Translations under genes and position numbers: made by a program
Origin: Calliopum simillimum
Lineage: Eukaryota; Arthropoda; Insecta; Diptera; Lauxaniidae
NCBI GenBank assembly: GCA_951812925.1
Contig: OX638371.1
Span: forward strand, 43,374,101-43,438,100
Direction of reading: 5' to 3'
DNA length: 64,000 nucleotides
The notes under the pieces: model-generated
The model's database searches: none
What the model saw: only the letters and a program-made list of their open reading frames with translations
What the model was told of the DNA's origin: nothing
Shown here: one piece after another, positions 42,957 through 53,925 of the stretch
Position numbering within the stretch: position 1 is the stretch's first letter
Layout: the number at the start of each line of letters is the position of its first letter

Positions 42957-43640
42957 GAAAACTCAAACACGCATTGGCTCTTGGAACCAAGGATGAATTC
43001 TACAGTCAGGTCGCTGCAGCGATTAACAGTGCTCACAAGAACGGCATAATAATGGTTATGGGTGATTTGAATGCCAAAGTAGGCTCAGAAAACCTTAACC
43101 TTGAGCACGTGATTGAAGAACATGGTTATGGTACGAGAAACGACAATGGAGAGCTTCTCATTGACGCCTGCAATACAGCTGGTCTTGTTGTTGGAGGTTA
43201 ATTTTTTTTCCATACAAAACATGCTATAAAGCTACTTGGGTGTCTCCAGACAACATCACTGAAAACCAAATCGACTACTTCTGCATTAGCAGAAAATGTC
43301 GCTGTCATTCGACTAAAACTTGCCGCTTTAAAACGTCCCAGTGAACAATCTGTGGCAAAAAAATTCGAAGTGCTTAAGCTAAAGAACGACGATATCCGAT
43401 AGCCCCGGTCGATTGTGATGGAAGCATTGAAACATCACGGAGTGCCACTAAGGCTGCTTTCTTTAGCTCCAGTGAAAAAATACTTCCGACCCTCGAATAA
43501 GAAACACTGGCTGAGCGAGGAAACGTGGTGTCTTGTTGAAAAAAGAAGAAGCGCGAAAAAACTGAGAGATGACGCTTAAACTAGACCGCAAAAGAACGAC
43601 GCCGAAAAGGTCTCATTAAAGAATCAGTTGTTCAGTCGCG
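42957..43640 (+). pseudogene. RTE endonuclease domain remnant
   Basis: The RTE frame resumes with RIGSWN, the start of the apurinic-type endonuclease, but then jumps directly to KDEFYSQVAAAINSA, losing roughly a hundred residues. It continues with IIMVMGDLNAKVGSENL (the GDxN catalytic block), HGYGTRNDNGELLIDACN and, after frame breaks, KATWVSPDN and NQIDYFCIS. Further remnants reach about 43640, where the CR1/jockey element begins. Confidence 0.8.
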
Positions 43641-43988
43641 TTCGTTCGCTTCGTGTCCTTCTCGCCGAGCTTTGTTAGCGGAGTGGAATTTAGAATTTAA
43701 ACATTTTTGCAATTCAATTGCTGTCGGTGCATATGTATTGGTGCTGAAATTTTGCTGCTGTCATTGTTATCCAAGACACTGCATTAAGTATTGCCAACAT
43801 ACTTCAATAAGTAGCAAATTGCATTACTGGCGCCATCTGTTGATAAGTAGCAGAATACTGTACTGCTGTACTTTCAGTGTTGCCGATCCTTTTACAAATT
43901 ACCTAAATTTGGGAATTTTTAACTTAATTCAAAATTATTATATATTGATATATTTCAAACGTTATTTTATTCAGTAGATTGCCGCAGA

Positions 43989-44852
43989 ATGAACTGTTAC
44001 GTTCCACGGTGCAAAAAGTCAATTACTGAACATTTTGTTTCCTGCTGGCTATGCGAAAATGTAGCTCATCTCTCATGTGCTGGCATAAATGGTAGAATTC
44101 AGGACATTATATTCAAAAATATTGGTCTTCGCTGGTGTTGTGAAAAGTGCAACTCTTCTGCAATCGAGTTGTGCAAATTACTAAAAGCAACTCGTAGAGG
44201 TCTTGCCGAAGTTCAAAAAAATTTTTCTGCTACGCAAGCGAGCTTTGACCAGCTTGTAAAATTTTTTAATGAGAGCAAGTGCATTGATGAGCAATCTACC
44301 TCATCATATGCCCTATCCAAAGCATCATTGAATAATATAAAAGCTACGCCTTTAAACTTAAATATTCCTCCTACAATTACCAACTTAATTGATATGAATT
44401 CACCTATTGCAATCTCAGTTGAAGAGATTAACTCTTCTCCACCTCCAGATAACGCGATAGAAGCTCCAAGCAATGTTTCTACAGCTGCTTCTGCAGTGGA
44501 ATCTCTACCTAAATCAGGTTCGTCTGATACTCAACCTCTTGATTCATCTTCATCATTTCGGAATGATGTACCTTTTAACGAAGTTGTTAAGGATTCTGGT
44601 CAAACTACTGCCCCCTCTTCTGATCCCTTAACTGTTAATGGTCCTGTTACTGGTCAAATTACTGTTAGTCCTTCTGGGTCCTCAACGTTAAGTGCGGTTG
44701 CTCCTGGGGCTATTCCTAAAAAACTGGTAGCTTTGCCATCAATCAAATCTATTTTTATCTCTCGGTTAGCAGCGGATACTACTGAGGTAGATGTTTTTCA
44801 TCATATAAACACCAATTTGAAACTGCCTAATATAAAAGTTAAAGTCTCTTAA
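43989..44852 (+). CDS. LINE ORF1 protein with PHD-like zinc finger
   Basis: 287 codons. Residues about 2-56 contain C-x4-C, C-x2-C, H-x2-C and C-x2-C spacings (CYVPRCKK, SCWLCENVAHLSC, CCEKC), a PHD-like arrangement. A coiled-coil-like segment follows, then a long Ser/Thr/Pro-rich linker (about 120-245) and a start of a C-terminal domain (SIKSIFISRLAADTTEVDV) that breaks at a TAA. A further frame at 44898-45080 continues it (LPPNVFEKLIDPLFWPKNV, then VHEFVPRHK), so the intact protein would have been longer. ORF1 proteins of this kind bind element RNA. Confidence 0.7.
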   Translation: MNCYVPRCKKSITEHFVSCWLCENVAHLSCAGINGRIQDIIFKNIGLRWCCEKCNSSAIELCKLLKATRRGLAEVQKNFSATQASFDQLVKFFNESKCIDEQSTSSYALSKASLNNIKATPLNLNIPPTITNLIDMNSPIAISVEEINSSPPPDNAIEAPSNVSTAASAVESLPKSGSSDTQPLDSSSSFRNDVPFNEVVKDSGQTTAPSSDPLTVNGPVTGQITVSPSGSSTLSAVAPGAIPKKLVALPSIKSIFISRLAADTTEVDVFHHINTNLKLPNIKVKVS

Positions 44853-45082
44853 TTTAACTTTTCTTATGAAAGAGTCACTTCCTCGTTTCGCTTAACTTTG
44901 CCTCCCAATGTATTTGAGAAGTTGATTGATCCCTTGTTTTGGCCCAAAAATGTGGTAGTTCATGAGTTCGTTCCTCGGCATAAGTCAAATCGTCAAAGTG
45001 TTAGCTCAAAAAGTCTTACTTTGCCTAATAATACTCAAAATACTTCTCTGCCTTCTCAAGATTCTGCTTCAAAAAACTAATT

Positions 45083-48000
45083 GAGTTTAATATACTTTAT
45101 CAGAATGTTAGAGGCTTAAATACTAAGCTTAATAACATCTTTATTAACAGTAGTGGATTTGAATACCATATTATCTGTTTTTCTGAAACATGGCTTAAAC
45201 CCAGTACGTTAAGTACTGAAGTTTTTGCAAGCAACTTCATAATATATCGTAAAGATAGAAATTCTATTCCAAATAATAATTCTAGTGGTGGTGGTGTTTT
45301 AATCGCTGTCTGCTCAAACTTATTCTCCCAAGAAATCGTTTTGGAAGCGTTCCTAGACATTGAATTCTGTTGTGTTTTTGTTAAATTTCAACTTTTAACC
45401 TTATACAGTGGCTCACAAAAGTATTCGGAATTTAAAAATTTTTTAAAGAATCATAAAATTTTTTAATAACGAATAAATTTTTTTTGAATCACTCTTAATA
45501 ATTATAACTCGGTTAAAATCTAGTTTTATTTATTAAAAGAAACTTTCCTAAAATGTTACTTAAAAATGTAAAAAAGAGCTTTTAAGCAAAATCCTACTTA
45601 AATTCAATACACAAAAGTATTCGGAATTTTAAAAAATATGGCAATATCTTAAAGACGAAATCAAAGAATAATCTAAAAGTATTGGCGACACTCTTAAAAT
45701 TCAATTTACAGTTAGTTTGCAGTAGCTCAGTTTTGATTTGTCAGTTTTTTTTTAAACAAAAGACTGGGTTTTTTAGAAAAAGTAGGATGGGAAGAAAATC
45801 AGAAGAAACCACACTTAAATAAAAAAATTTTAAAGCGTGAGGACGGAAAACTCTTTAGGAGATCACAAGCTGTGTCGGATGAAGTATTTAGACTATACAC
45901 AGCATTATAGAAAGAAAAAAGTTACAAAATTCGCAACGCTCTGGTAGGTTATCGAAACTAGGCATTCGATACAGGTCGGATATCTTACGAAAAACTAAAA
46001 TTCAACTACGTACTTCAGCAGTGGACATTACTAGAAGCCTCACCAAATATAATGGAGTAAACATCAGTGATGAAACTGATCGCCAGACACTCAGAAATGC
46101 TAGTTATAATGGAAGAACTCAACGTTCCGAACCATTTATAAGTAAGACCAACCGCAAAAAGCGCTTATGTATATAATAAAGATGCAACTTATATAATATT
46201 TTGTCTTGTCTCTAAAAATAACGCTTGACATAAGCCATTTGTTGCAACTTTATTGTTTTTTTGCAAACTCTGAGCTCTTTTTGCGGTTAGCCTTACTTAT
46301 AAATGGTTTGGAACGTTGAGTTCTTCCATTATAACTAGCATTTCTGAGTGTCTGGCGATCAATTTCATCACTGATGTTTACTCCATTATATTTGGTGAGG
46401 CTTCTAGTAATGTCCACTGCTGAAGTACGTGGATGAATTTTACTTCTTCGTATGATATCCGACCTGTCTCGAATGCCTAGTTTCGATAACCTACCAGAGC
46501 GTTGTGAATTTTGTAACTTTTTTCTTTCTATAATGCTGTGTATAGTCTAAATACTTCATCCGACACAGCTTGTGATCTCCTAAAGGGTTTTCCGTCCTCA
46601 CGCTTAAACATTTTTTTATTTAAGTGTGGTTTCTTCTGATTTTCTTCCCATCCTACTTTTTCTAAAAAACCCAGTCTTTTGTTTAAAAAAAAAACTGACA
46701 AATCAAAACTGAGCTACTGCAAACTAACTGTAAATTGAATTTTAAGAGTGTCGCCAATACTTTTAGATTATTCTTTGATTTCGTCTTTAAGATATTGCCA
46801 TATTTTTTAAAATTCCGAATACTTTTGTGTATTGAATTTAAGTAGGATTTTGCTTAAAAGCTCTTTTTTACATTTTTAAGTAACATTTTAGGAAAGTTTA
46901 TTTTAAAAAATAAAACTAGATTTTAACCGAGTTATAATTATTAAGAGTGATTCAAAAAAAATTTATCCGTTATTAAAAAATTTTATGATTCTTTAAAAAA
47001 TTTTCAAATTCCGAACACTTTTGTGAGCCACTGTATATAACCTGTTCATATATTCCACCTCACTCCAGCTATGATGTTTACATTAAACATTATAATGCAA
47101 TAAAACTTGTATGCTATAAGTTAAAAGCTGACGCTCACTTAATGGTTACAGGTGATTTTAATTTACCAAACATCTCTTGGAGTTCCAATACTTTGGATCC
47201 TATAAAGTTGCTTCCATCGCCAGGCAACCAGCTTGAAACAGATTTTTTAAATTCTATATCTGCTTTGGGACTTTTTCAAGTAAATCACGTACTGAATCTG
47301 AGGTCTAGAACGTTAGATTTGATTTTCTTTGATGACAGTGATATTATTCGTATCTCACGCTGTGATCCTTTAGCGTTGCCTGAAGACTCCTACCATCCTT
47401 CCCTGGAAATTGTATTAGAAGTACATGTGACTAGTAGCATTAAAGACTGTTTCACAGGCGATAAATCTTTTTACTTCAAGAAAACTAATTATGTTTTATT
47501 GAATGAGATGCTATCTGAAATTGATTGGAACTCTGTTCTTCATCTCGATGAAGACATCATTACGGCTAAAAGTCTTAATGATATAGTCTTATCCTTTAAT
47601 AATGCTGTTATTGGTTGTTTTGAACATTCTGTACCAAAATTTTTTAAATCTGCTTCTTCTGGCCCAATCTGGTTTACTAATGTGATACGTAAATTGAGAA
47701 ACTTAAAATCTAAACTTCACAGAAAGTTCAAAATGTCGTCCAAATCTACAGACTACACCAATTATTGTTCTGCAAGGAATAGGTATCAATTATTATGCAA
47801 TAAAGCCTATCAATCATACCTACAAAAGGTAAAACTAAATTTGAAATCCGATCCCAAGTCTTTCTGGAGCTTCATTAAATTAAAACGAAATAATAATGCC
47901 TTTCCAACGGCAATGAAATACGATGAAGTGGAATCCGATGATGATTTTAATATTTGTAATCTTTTTGCAAAATTTTTTCAATCTACTTACTCATCGTCCA

Positions 48001-49439
48001 CATATAATTGTAATGATTATCCTTTTCCAGTAGCTTCGGGTCTGGTAAGAATGCCACATATTGATGAGGACATCGTCCTTAGCAAATTAAGCAAAATTAA
48101 AATTTCATTTGCTGCAGGACCCGATGGTATTCCATCTTGTGTTCTTAAAAATTGCTGTGAAGTTCTCGCTTTCCCAATCTATGAAATATTCAAAAAATCT
48201 CTAACTTGCGGCATTTTCCCTGAAGTGTGGAAGGCATCTTTTATAATTCCTTTACATAAATCTGGTAGCAGATCTATGATATCTAATTATAGGGGGATTG
48301 CTGAATTAAGCGCACTGCCTAAACTTTTCGAGCACATTTTAACTTTGCAAATTGCTCATAGTTCTAATCCGTACATTTCTCCTCACCAGCATGGCTTTTT
48401 GCAAGGTAGATCAACTGTAACAAATTTGACTGAGTTCTCTACTTGTACAATCAATAATTTTGATAAGGGCTATCAGACTGATGTTATTTACACCGATTTC
48501 AGTAAAGCTTTCGATGTTGTTAATCATGATTTGTTGCTTTTAAAACTCTCCTTGATTGGTTTTCCAAGTCTTTTGCTTGAATGGATTCGTTCTTATTTAC
48601 GCAACAGAACTCAGTGTGTCTTATTTAAGGGAATAAAATCAAATGAATATCCCGTTACATCTGGAGTTCCCCAGGGCAGTCATATTGGTTCATTATTATT
48701 TATTTTGTTTATGAATGATATGCCATCCGTCATAAATACTAGTTACGTGCTAATCTATGCCGACGACGTCAAACTTTTTAAGCCTATCAAAAATGCATTT
48801 GACTCTTTCTGCCTACAACATGATATTGATAATTTTACAGCTTGGTGTAAAATTAATTGCATGACCTTAAATTTAAATAAATGCAAATTAATGTCATTTT
48901 CACGCAGGCCTTTAATTCTTTACAACTACAAAGTTGTTGATTGCATTCTGGAACGTCTTATATCCTTTGAAGACCTAGGAGTAACCATGGATTCCAAACT
49001 AAGCTTTAATCTACATATCTCCAAAATTGTGAGCAAAGCTAATAGTGTTCTCGGTTTCATGAAACGTTGGTCTAAAGAATTTTCTGATCCTTACGTAACA
49101 AAGTTATTATTCACCTCGCTCGTACGACCCATTTTAGAGTATGGTTCTGTTGTTTGGAGTCCTCATTATGAATGCCATATCAATTCTATTGAATCAGTTC
49201 AAAAACATATTATTAGTGAATACTTATTAAGTATGGTTACCTTTAATGTACCTTATCGCCCAACTAGAAATTTTGAATTTTTCCATCTGCGTCATCATAG
49301 AACTAACTACATGCTTCAAGAGCCACTTCGACGCTCTTGTAGTGATTTTAACATGGTTTTTAATGTAATCGATTTTAATGAATCCTTTCATCAAATTAAT
49401 AAAAAAATTATAGATTACTTGGAAAACATCATTCTGTAA
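45083..49439 (+). pseudogene. LINE ORF2: endonuclease and reverse transcriptase, split by a Tc1 element
   Basis: The endonuclease starts near 45083 (LYQNVRGLNTKLNN, then ICFSETWLKPSTLS) and is cut at 45405 by the palindromic element. It resumes at 47036 (TCSYIPPHSSYDVYI, then MVTGDFNLPNISWSS). Removing the element plus one TA restores the frame across the join. RT blocks run uninterrupted to 49439: AAGPDGIPS, IPLHKSGS, HQHGFLQGRSTVTNL, YTDFSKAFDVVNH, SGVPQGSHIGSLLF and IYADDVKLF with the catalytic YADD. After VWSPHYECHINSIESVQKHI about 50-60 residues typical of the family are missing and the frame continues at SEYLLSMVTFNVPYRPTR, an in-frame deletion. Confidence 0.85.
45406..47033. mobile_element. 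Palindromic Tc1-like element (two inverted N-terminal halves)
   Basis: A 1628-bp near-perfect inverted repeat starting CAGTGGCTCACAAAAGTATT and ending in its complement, flanked by TA (45404-45405 and 47034-47035). Paired positions sum to 92439; the centre is near 46220, with a spacer of roughly 60-80 bp. The left arm carries, in degraded frames on +, the N-terminal DNA-binding half of a Tc1-like transposase (FRRSQAVSDEVFRLY, then RSGRLSKLG, then RQTLRNASYNGRTQRSEPF). The right arm carries the same reversed. Neither arm has the catalytic domain. The family differs from the palindrome at 16258, whose arms hold the opposite half. Confidence 0.88.
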
Positions 49440-49659
49440 GATTACAGCGGCTTGTCACAGAGTGCTACTTTGCTATTTTCTATAAGAACTAAGCGTCCAT
49501 TGTGCACGCGTTCTTTTGAATTTCAGCATCCACAGTCCATAACTGTGCCAACTCTTTACATCGCTTAGCTGCGGTATCATCTTCAGCCGACAAGAAATAC
49601 AACGATTATTATGACATGCATCGTTACATCATCCACTAATTTCATTTAGATGGCAATTC

Positions 49660-50205
49660 ATCGTACCAGCTTCCACAAAGCGTTTCATCTAACGCTGTGG
49701 CCATACCGATCCTTCCAGCGCTTTTCGTCGAGATAGTGGTTGCAATGTATAGCGTCCATCTAGCGCTATGGTGGTTCTTGAGCACCATTCTCTGCCGTGC
49801 CATAGCTCCTGGGCAAAGAGTTCAGAAAAGCAATTTAAGAAAACTCTTGCGAGTATTCTTTCAAATTGCATATTTCAATAATGGTTTGTTCCGGTACTAT
49901 TTGAACCACTTTCTTTTTTTTGTAACCACTACTTTCATCATACCAGCTTCCACAAAGCGTTTCATCTAACGCTGTGGCCATACCGCTCCTTCCAGCGCTT
50001 TTCGTCGAGATAGAGGTTGCAATGTATAGCGTCCATCTAGCGCTAGGGTGGTTCTTGAGCACCATTCTCTGCCGTGCCATAGCCCCTGGGCAAAGAGTTC
50101 AGAAAAGCGATTTAAGAAAACTCTTGCATCTTTCAAATTGCATATTTCAATAATGCTTTGTTCCGGTACTATTTGAACCACCTTGTTTGTAACCACTACT
50201 TTCGG
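49660..50205 (+). repeat. Tandem duplication (2 x 277 bp) in the LINE 3' region
   Basis: CAGCTTCCACAAAGCGTTTC and the following 270 bases recur at an offset of 277 bp (49671 and 49948). Differences are few: GATCC/GCTCC, AGTGG/AGAGG and a short deletion near 50128. It lies between the ORF2 stop and the A-rich tail. Confidence 0.85.
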
Positions 50206-50397
50206 ATCCAGCCGGCTGTTACCTGCCTCTTATTTGTGAGCTGTTTTTATACGAAATTATAATTTTTAGTCTCGCTCATTTGTTTTAATGTTTATATTTT
50301 TCAATTGTATTATAAAAAAATCATTATTGTAATTTATAAGGGCATTCAGCTCAGTAAATGAAACTTAAATAAATAAAATAAAATAAAATAAAAATAA

Positions 50398-51960
50398 AAC
50401 TCTCTCAATAAAGAAGTCAGGTGTTCGTGCAGACAAGACAAAAGAAGAATGTATAACGACCTCGCGAGCGAAGCTGAAAGCGCTGCTAATGCTCAAAATC
50501 TCAGGCAGCTTTACGATATCACCCGCAGACTATCTGGCAGAAAACACCAACAGAATCGCCCTATTAAAGACAAAAACGGAAATCTCTTAACATCTGCGGA
50601 CGACCAACTACTTAAGTAGATGGAAAGAGTATTTTTGTGACATACTGAATCCCACATCTACAACATTCCCGCAACCAGAATCACCAACGACAACTGGCGC
50701 AGTGACTCGCAGTAGTAGTCGAATACAAACACAACCGCCTACAATCGATGAAATAGTGAAAGCTATCCAAAGCATGAAAAACAACAAGGCCGCCGGTATA
50801 GATCAAATAACAGCTGAACTGCTAAAAGCATGCCACATTACATCAGCTAAGATTCTTCATCCTCTGATTTCCATAACCAGGAGCAAAGAGTGTTTGCCAG
50901 AAGATTGGCTACATGGCATGCTAGTCACATTGCCGAAAAAAGGTGACCTAAGCGGGTGCCGAAATTATAGAGGATTAACTTTGCTCTCATTACCATCGAA
51001 AGTACTGATAAAAGTGCTTCTAAACAGGGTACGCGAAAAACTTGATTCGGCCATCCGAAGGCAACAAGCAGGATTCCGGCCAAACCGATCATGCGTTGAT
51101 CAAATCAACACCCTTAGAATAATTGCCGAGCAATCATGTGAGTGGCGTGCTGCGCTTCAACTTGTCTTCGTAGACTATAGCACAGCCTGCGATAGTGTCT
51201 CCAGAGAAAACATCTGGGTTTCACTGCAGTGAAAAGGTATTGCCGCAAAGGCCATAAGCTTAGTACGTGCACAATATGAAGGCTTTAAATGCAGTGTGTT
51301 ACACAGCGGGTTGTTCTCACCGACATTCACCACTTATTCAGGCGTACGGCAGGAGTGTCTACTGTCACCATCACTCTTCCTTATCGTTCTTGATGATATC
51401 CTTTATAAAGCTCTTAATAAGGCCAAAAAGGGTATCCAATGGAACTTTACCGAACATCTGGCAGATCTCGACTACGCTGACGACATCTGCCTCTTATCGT
51501 CCAAACATTCAGATATGCAAAGCAAAATTGAAGAACTTGTCTTGGAATCACAAGAGGCCGGCCTAAAGATCAATGTATCCAAGACTAAACGCATAAAGTT
51601 AAACGCAAACAATGACATCACGTTTAGAGCTGGCAGTGATAACATCGAAAACGTCGATAGCTTCACGTATTTAGGCAGCATTATCTCTATGGATGGTGGA
51701 GCAAAAGAGGATATCAACTCAAGAATAGCAAAAGCAAAAGGTCACACCCTCCGGAAACCACACAGCGAAGTTTGTCGCCAGGCTCTTGAGTGGAATCCAG
51801 AAGGCAATAGAGGACGTGGTATACCCAAAACCAACTGAAAAAGGTCGCTGGAAATGGAAATACAAGAATCGGGAAAGTCGTGGCAAGAGATCAAAGTCAT
51901 CGCAAGAGATCGCAACATATTAGCCCTATGCTTCTCCTAGGAGGTAAAGGAGAATACATA
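50398..51960 (+). pseudogene. RTE reverse transcriptase remnant
   Basis: The frame picks up with MYNDLASEAESAANAQN and LYDITRRLSG, shifts near 50620, and from 50702 gives IVKAIQSMKNNKAAGIDQIT, LPKKGDLSGCRNYRGLTLLS, QQAGFRPNRSCVDQINTLRI and VFVDYSTACDS, then a TGA at 51230. It resumes at 51296 with SGVRQECLLSPSLFLIVLDD and LDYADDICLLSS, the YADD catalytic box, then VDSFTYLGSIISMDG. A further deletion joins RIAKAK to GHTLRKPHSEV, the C-terminal part. The QQAGFR / DQI / EQS pattern is that of RTE-clade RTs. Inactive. Confidence 0.85.
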
Positions 51961-51965
51961 CATAC

Positions 51966-52438
51966 ATATGTCCAACTCTCATTTAGCATAGATTATTTAT
52001 GAAAATGATGGCAAAACCAGGTACATATTAAGCTTTTTTTATGAAAATGAGTTATTTAGTCTAGGGTATAGTTCTCGGTGAGATATACAAGCTGGCAAAA
52101 CCAGATTTGCTCTAGGACTTGTAGTTCCTTAGAAAAATAGTTTGAAAACACGAATATTGTGATTTTTTGATATCAATCTAAAATTACAATTCAAAAATTA
52201 AAAATTATTAAAACATGCGATACATGGCTTTGCCACCTGAGAATAGAAATAAAGTATGTTTGAAAGTTTTTCTCCCTTTTTGGTGCGGTACATACAACAA
52301 TGTACATGACACTCACGCTATATACATATGTATGTATATGTATGTATGTATATTTATTCACATTTCTTCAAGTAGGTATATAAAAATTTACAAAATAATT
52401 TCTAAATAAAAATAGGAAACAATTCAAATTATAAAATA
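51966..52438. other. Spacer with a TATG microsatellite
   Basis: No gene. A short (TATG/TATA)n run lies at about 52317-52350. A phrase ATGAAAATGA(T/G) occurs twice (about 51999 and 52039), as does GGCAAAACCAG. Confidence 0.5.
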
Positions 52439-52442
52439 CACT

Positions 52443-52778
52443 TATAAGATTAATTAATTGAGTGTTACCTTTTCTTTTACAATTAATAAACAAGTTGCGT
52501 TGCTCTGTAATTAAAGTTTATTTTATTATTTTATATTCTTTACTTATTTTAACTTCCCTACCTGTAATTAAAGAAATGACAATTAATGTTCATTAATTAC
52601 AATTCTTTATAGAAACTCTTCTATTGAACGGCTGCATACGACAGTTATCTTCTTATGCTAATCATGCAGTCTAATTCGCCGTATACAACAGTTATTAACT
52701 TATAATAATATACTCTCTTTCACTTAGCTATTACTTCTTAACCCTTAACTAACTAAAAAAAATACCTTTTTCTTTATA
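52443..52778 (-). repeat. 3' LTR of the minus-strand gypsy element
   Basis: 336 bp, the same as the 5' LTR except for an internal extra segment of about 73 bp (TTTATTTTATTATTTTATAT and following). Confidence 0.85.
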
Positions 52779-52931
52779 TCTCCCCCCGTGGAGAAGAAAA
52801 TTTAAAAAAATTTTCATTGCAGCAATCTTCATCGCCTGATACTTCTTTTTCTTCTGATTTTGACGAAGAAGACAGCGGGATAAGTTTTGTTATGTGGAAC
52901 AAGTTCGATTCGAATTTCTTATGACCTGAAT

Positions 52932-53792
52932 CTACTCTATATATCGATTTTGATATCTTTCAATAATTCTGTACGGTCCAATTTTCAATTCATCTAGCTT
53001 CTTCCTGTTTAGCCTGTTCCCATTTTCAACATAAACCTCATCTCCTACGTTAAATTCGTAGTCCTGTCTATTTTTATCAAAAAGTTGTTTGTTGTAAATA
53101 TGGAATTTAATTGTGTTCTTCAATGCAATTTTCTTATCCTGGGTCCAGTCATTATAACTTTCCTTTATTTTCAGTTCATTTGGCAAGATTGACACGTCTG
53201 TACCGTACAATAAATATTTAGGTGCGAACTTTGTGACTGTGCGTTCTGTTTCGTTATACTTGTCGACACATTCTTGGGCTATTGTCGTCCAAGTTCTTTT
53301 TCCATTTTTTTCATTTATCCTGCACCTAATTTTGTTTACCAGAGTTTGGTTCAGCCTTTCGTTCAAGCCGTTCGAAAATGGAGCATTAACGGCAGTGAAC
53401 AGCATTGGTATTGATTTTGCTTTCAAGAAGTTTTTGAATTCCAAAGAGTTAATTCCAGGATACTGATCCGTCAAAACAATTCCAATGTCTTCAGTTTCTG
53501 TTATTTTTGTCACCAATTTGATGAAATCACGTGCAGTTTGAGTTTTGGACGTCACTATTACTGCATATCTCGTGAAGTGATCAACGAGAAGGTGTAAATA
53601 TCTTTTCGTCGATCTGGATCCTCCAAAGCCTCCTACCGTGTCTATCGAAACTATCTCGAACGGTTTTTTTGCAGGACCTAGATGTGACATAACTCCAATT
53701 TTATTCTGGCTTCTTGATTTGTTTTTAATACAAGTTTCACAGCTTTCGCACGTATTTTTTATGTTTTTGATGAGATTTCTTGACGTGTACAA
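52932..53792 (-). pseudogene. Integrase of the minus-strand gypsy element
   Basis: A 286-codon frame. It starts after the first half of the zinc-binding region (CESCETCIKNKSRSQ is present), then has IVSIDTVGGFGG, VLTDQYPGINSLEF and PFSNGLNERLNQT, which hold the three DDE acidic residues, and ends with the GPY-type segment DELKIGPYRIIERY. The integrase core therefore looks intact. It is separated from RNase H by frame breaks at about 53790-53930, where an A-rich tract (T-rich on +) ends the RNase H frame. Confidence 0.88.
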
Positions 53793-53925
53793 TGGGCTTA
53801 TTTGTGTTCGTAGTTGTTTAATGCCAATATGGCAAAAATTTTTATTGATGTCTTTAATCAGTTTTATGCTGAATCTTTCTGTCAGAATAATTTTATCTCT
53901 TTTTTTTGTTCTTTTAAAGTATACA

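Larger units (their letters stand above)
43641..50397 (+). mobile_element. CR1/jockey-group LINE inserted in the RTE element
   Basis: Full-length-like layout: 5' region, ORF1 with a PHD-like finger (43989), ORF2 endonuclease and reverse transcriptase, a 3' region with an internal duplication, and an (AAAAT)n tail at about 50370-50397. Related but imperfect 25-30-bp sequences at 43611-43640 (TCTCATTAAAGAATCAG) and 50401-50428 (TCTCAATAAAGAAGTCAG) look like a diverged target-site duplication. Interrupted by a palindromic Tc1 element at 45406-47033. A PHD-type ORF1 favours CR1; the exact clade is uncertain. Confidence 0.75.
40444..51965 (+). mobile_element. RTE-type LINE, interrupted by two later insertions
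   Basis: Three separated + strand blocks form one element: a 5' untranslated region (40444-40906, with the GGTGAAAATAGTGGGTCGG phrase common in insect RTE elements), an endonuclease remnant (42957-43640) and a reverse transcriptase part (50398-51960) ending near a GAATACATACATACATATG tail. A Harbinger element separates the first two and a CR1/jockey-group LINE the last two. Without insertions the RTE copy would be about 2.7 kb. It is internally deleted and carries stops, so it is dead. Confidence 0.75.

Noticed and set aside
52321..52350. Regulatory element from TATG/TATA-rich run
   Set aside because: Simple microsatellite, probably derived from or next to the RTE tail.
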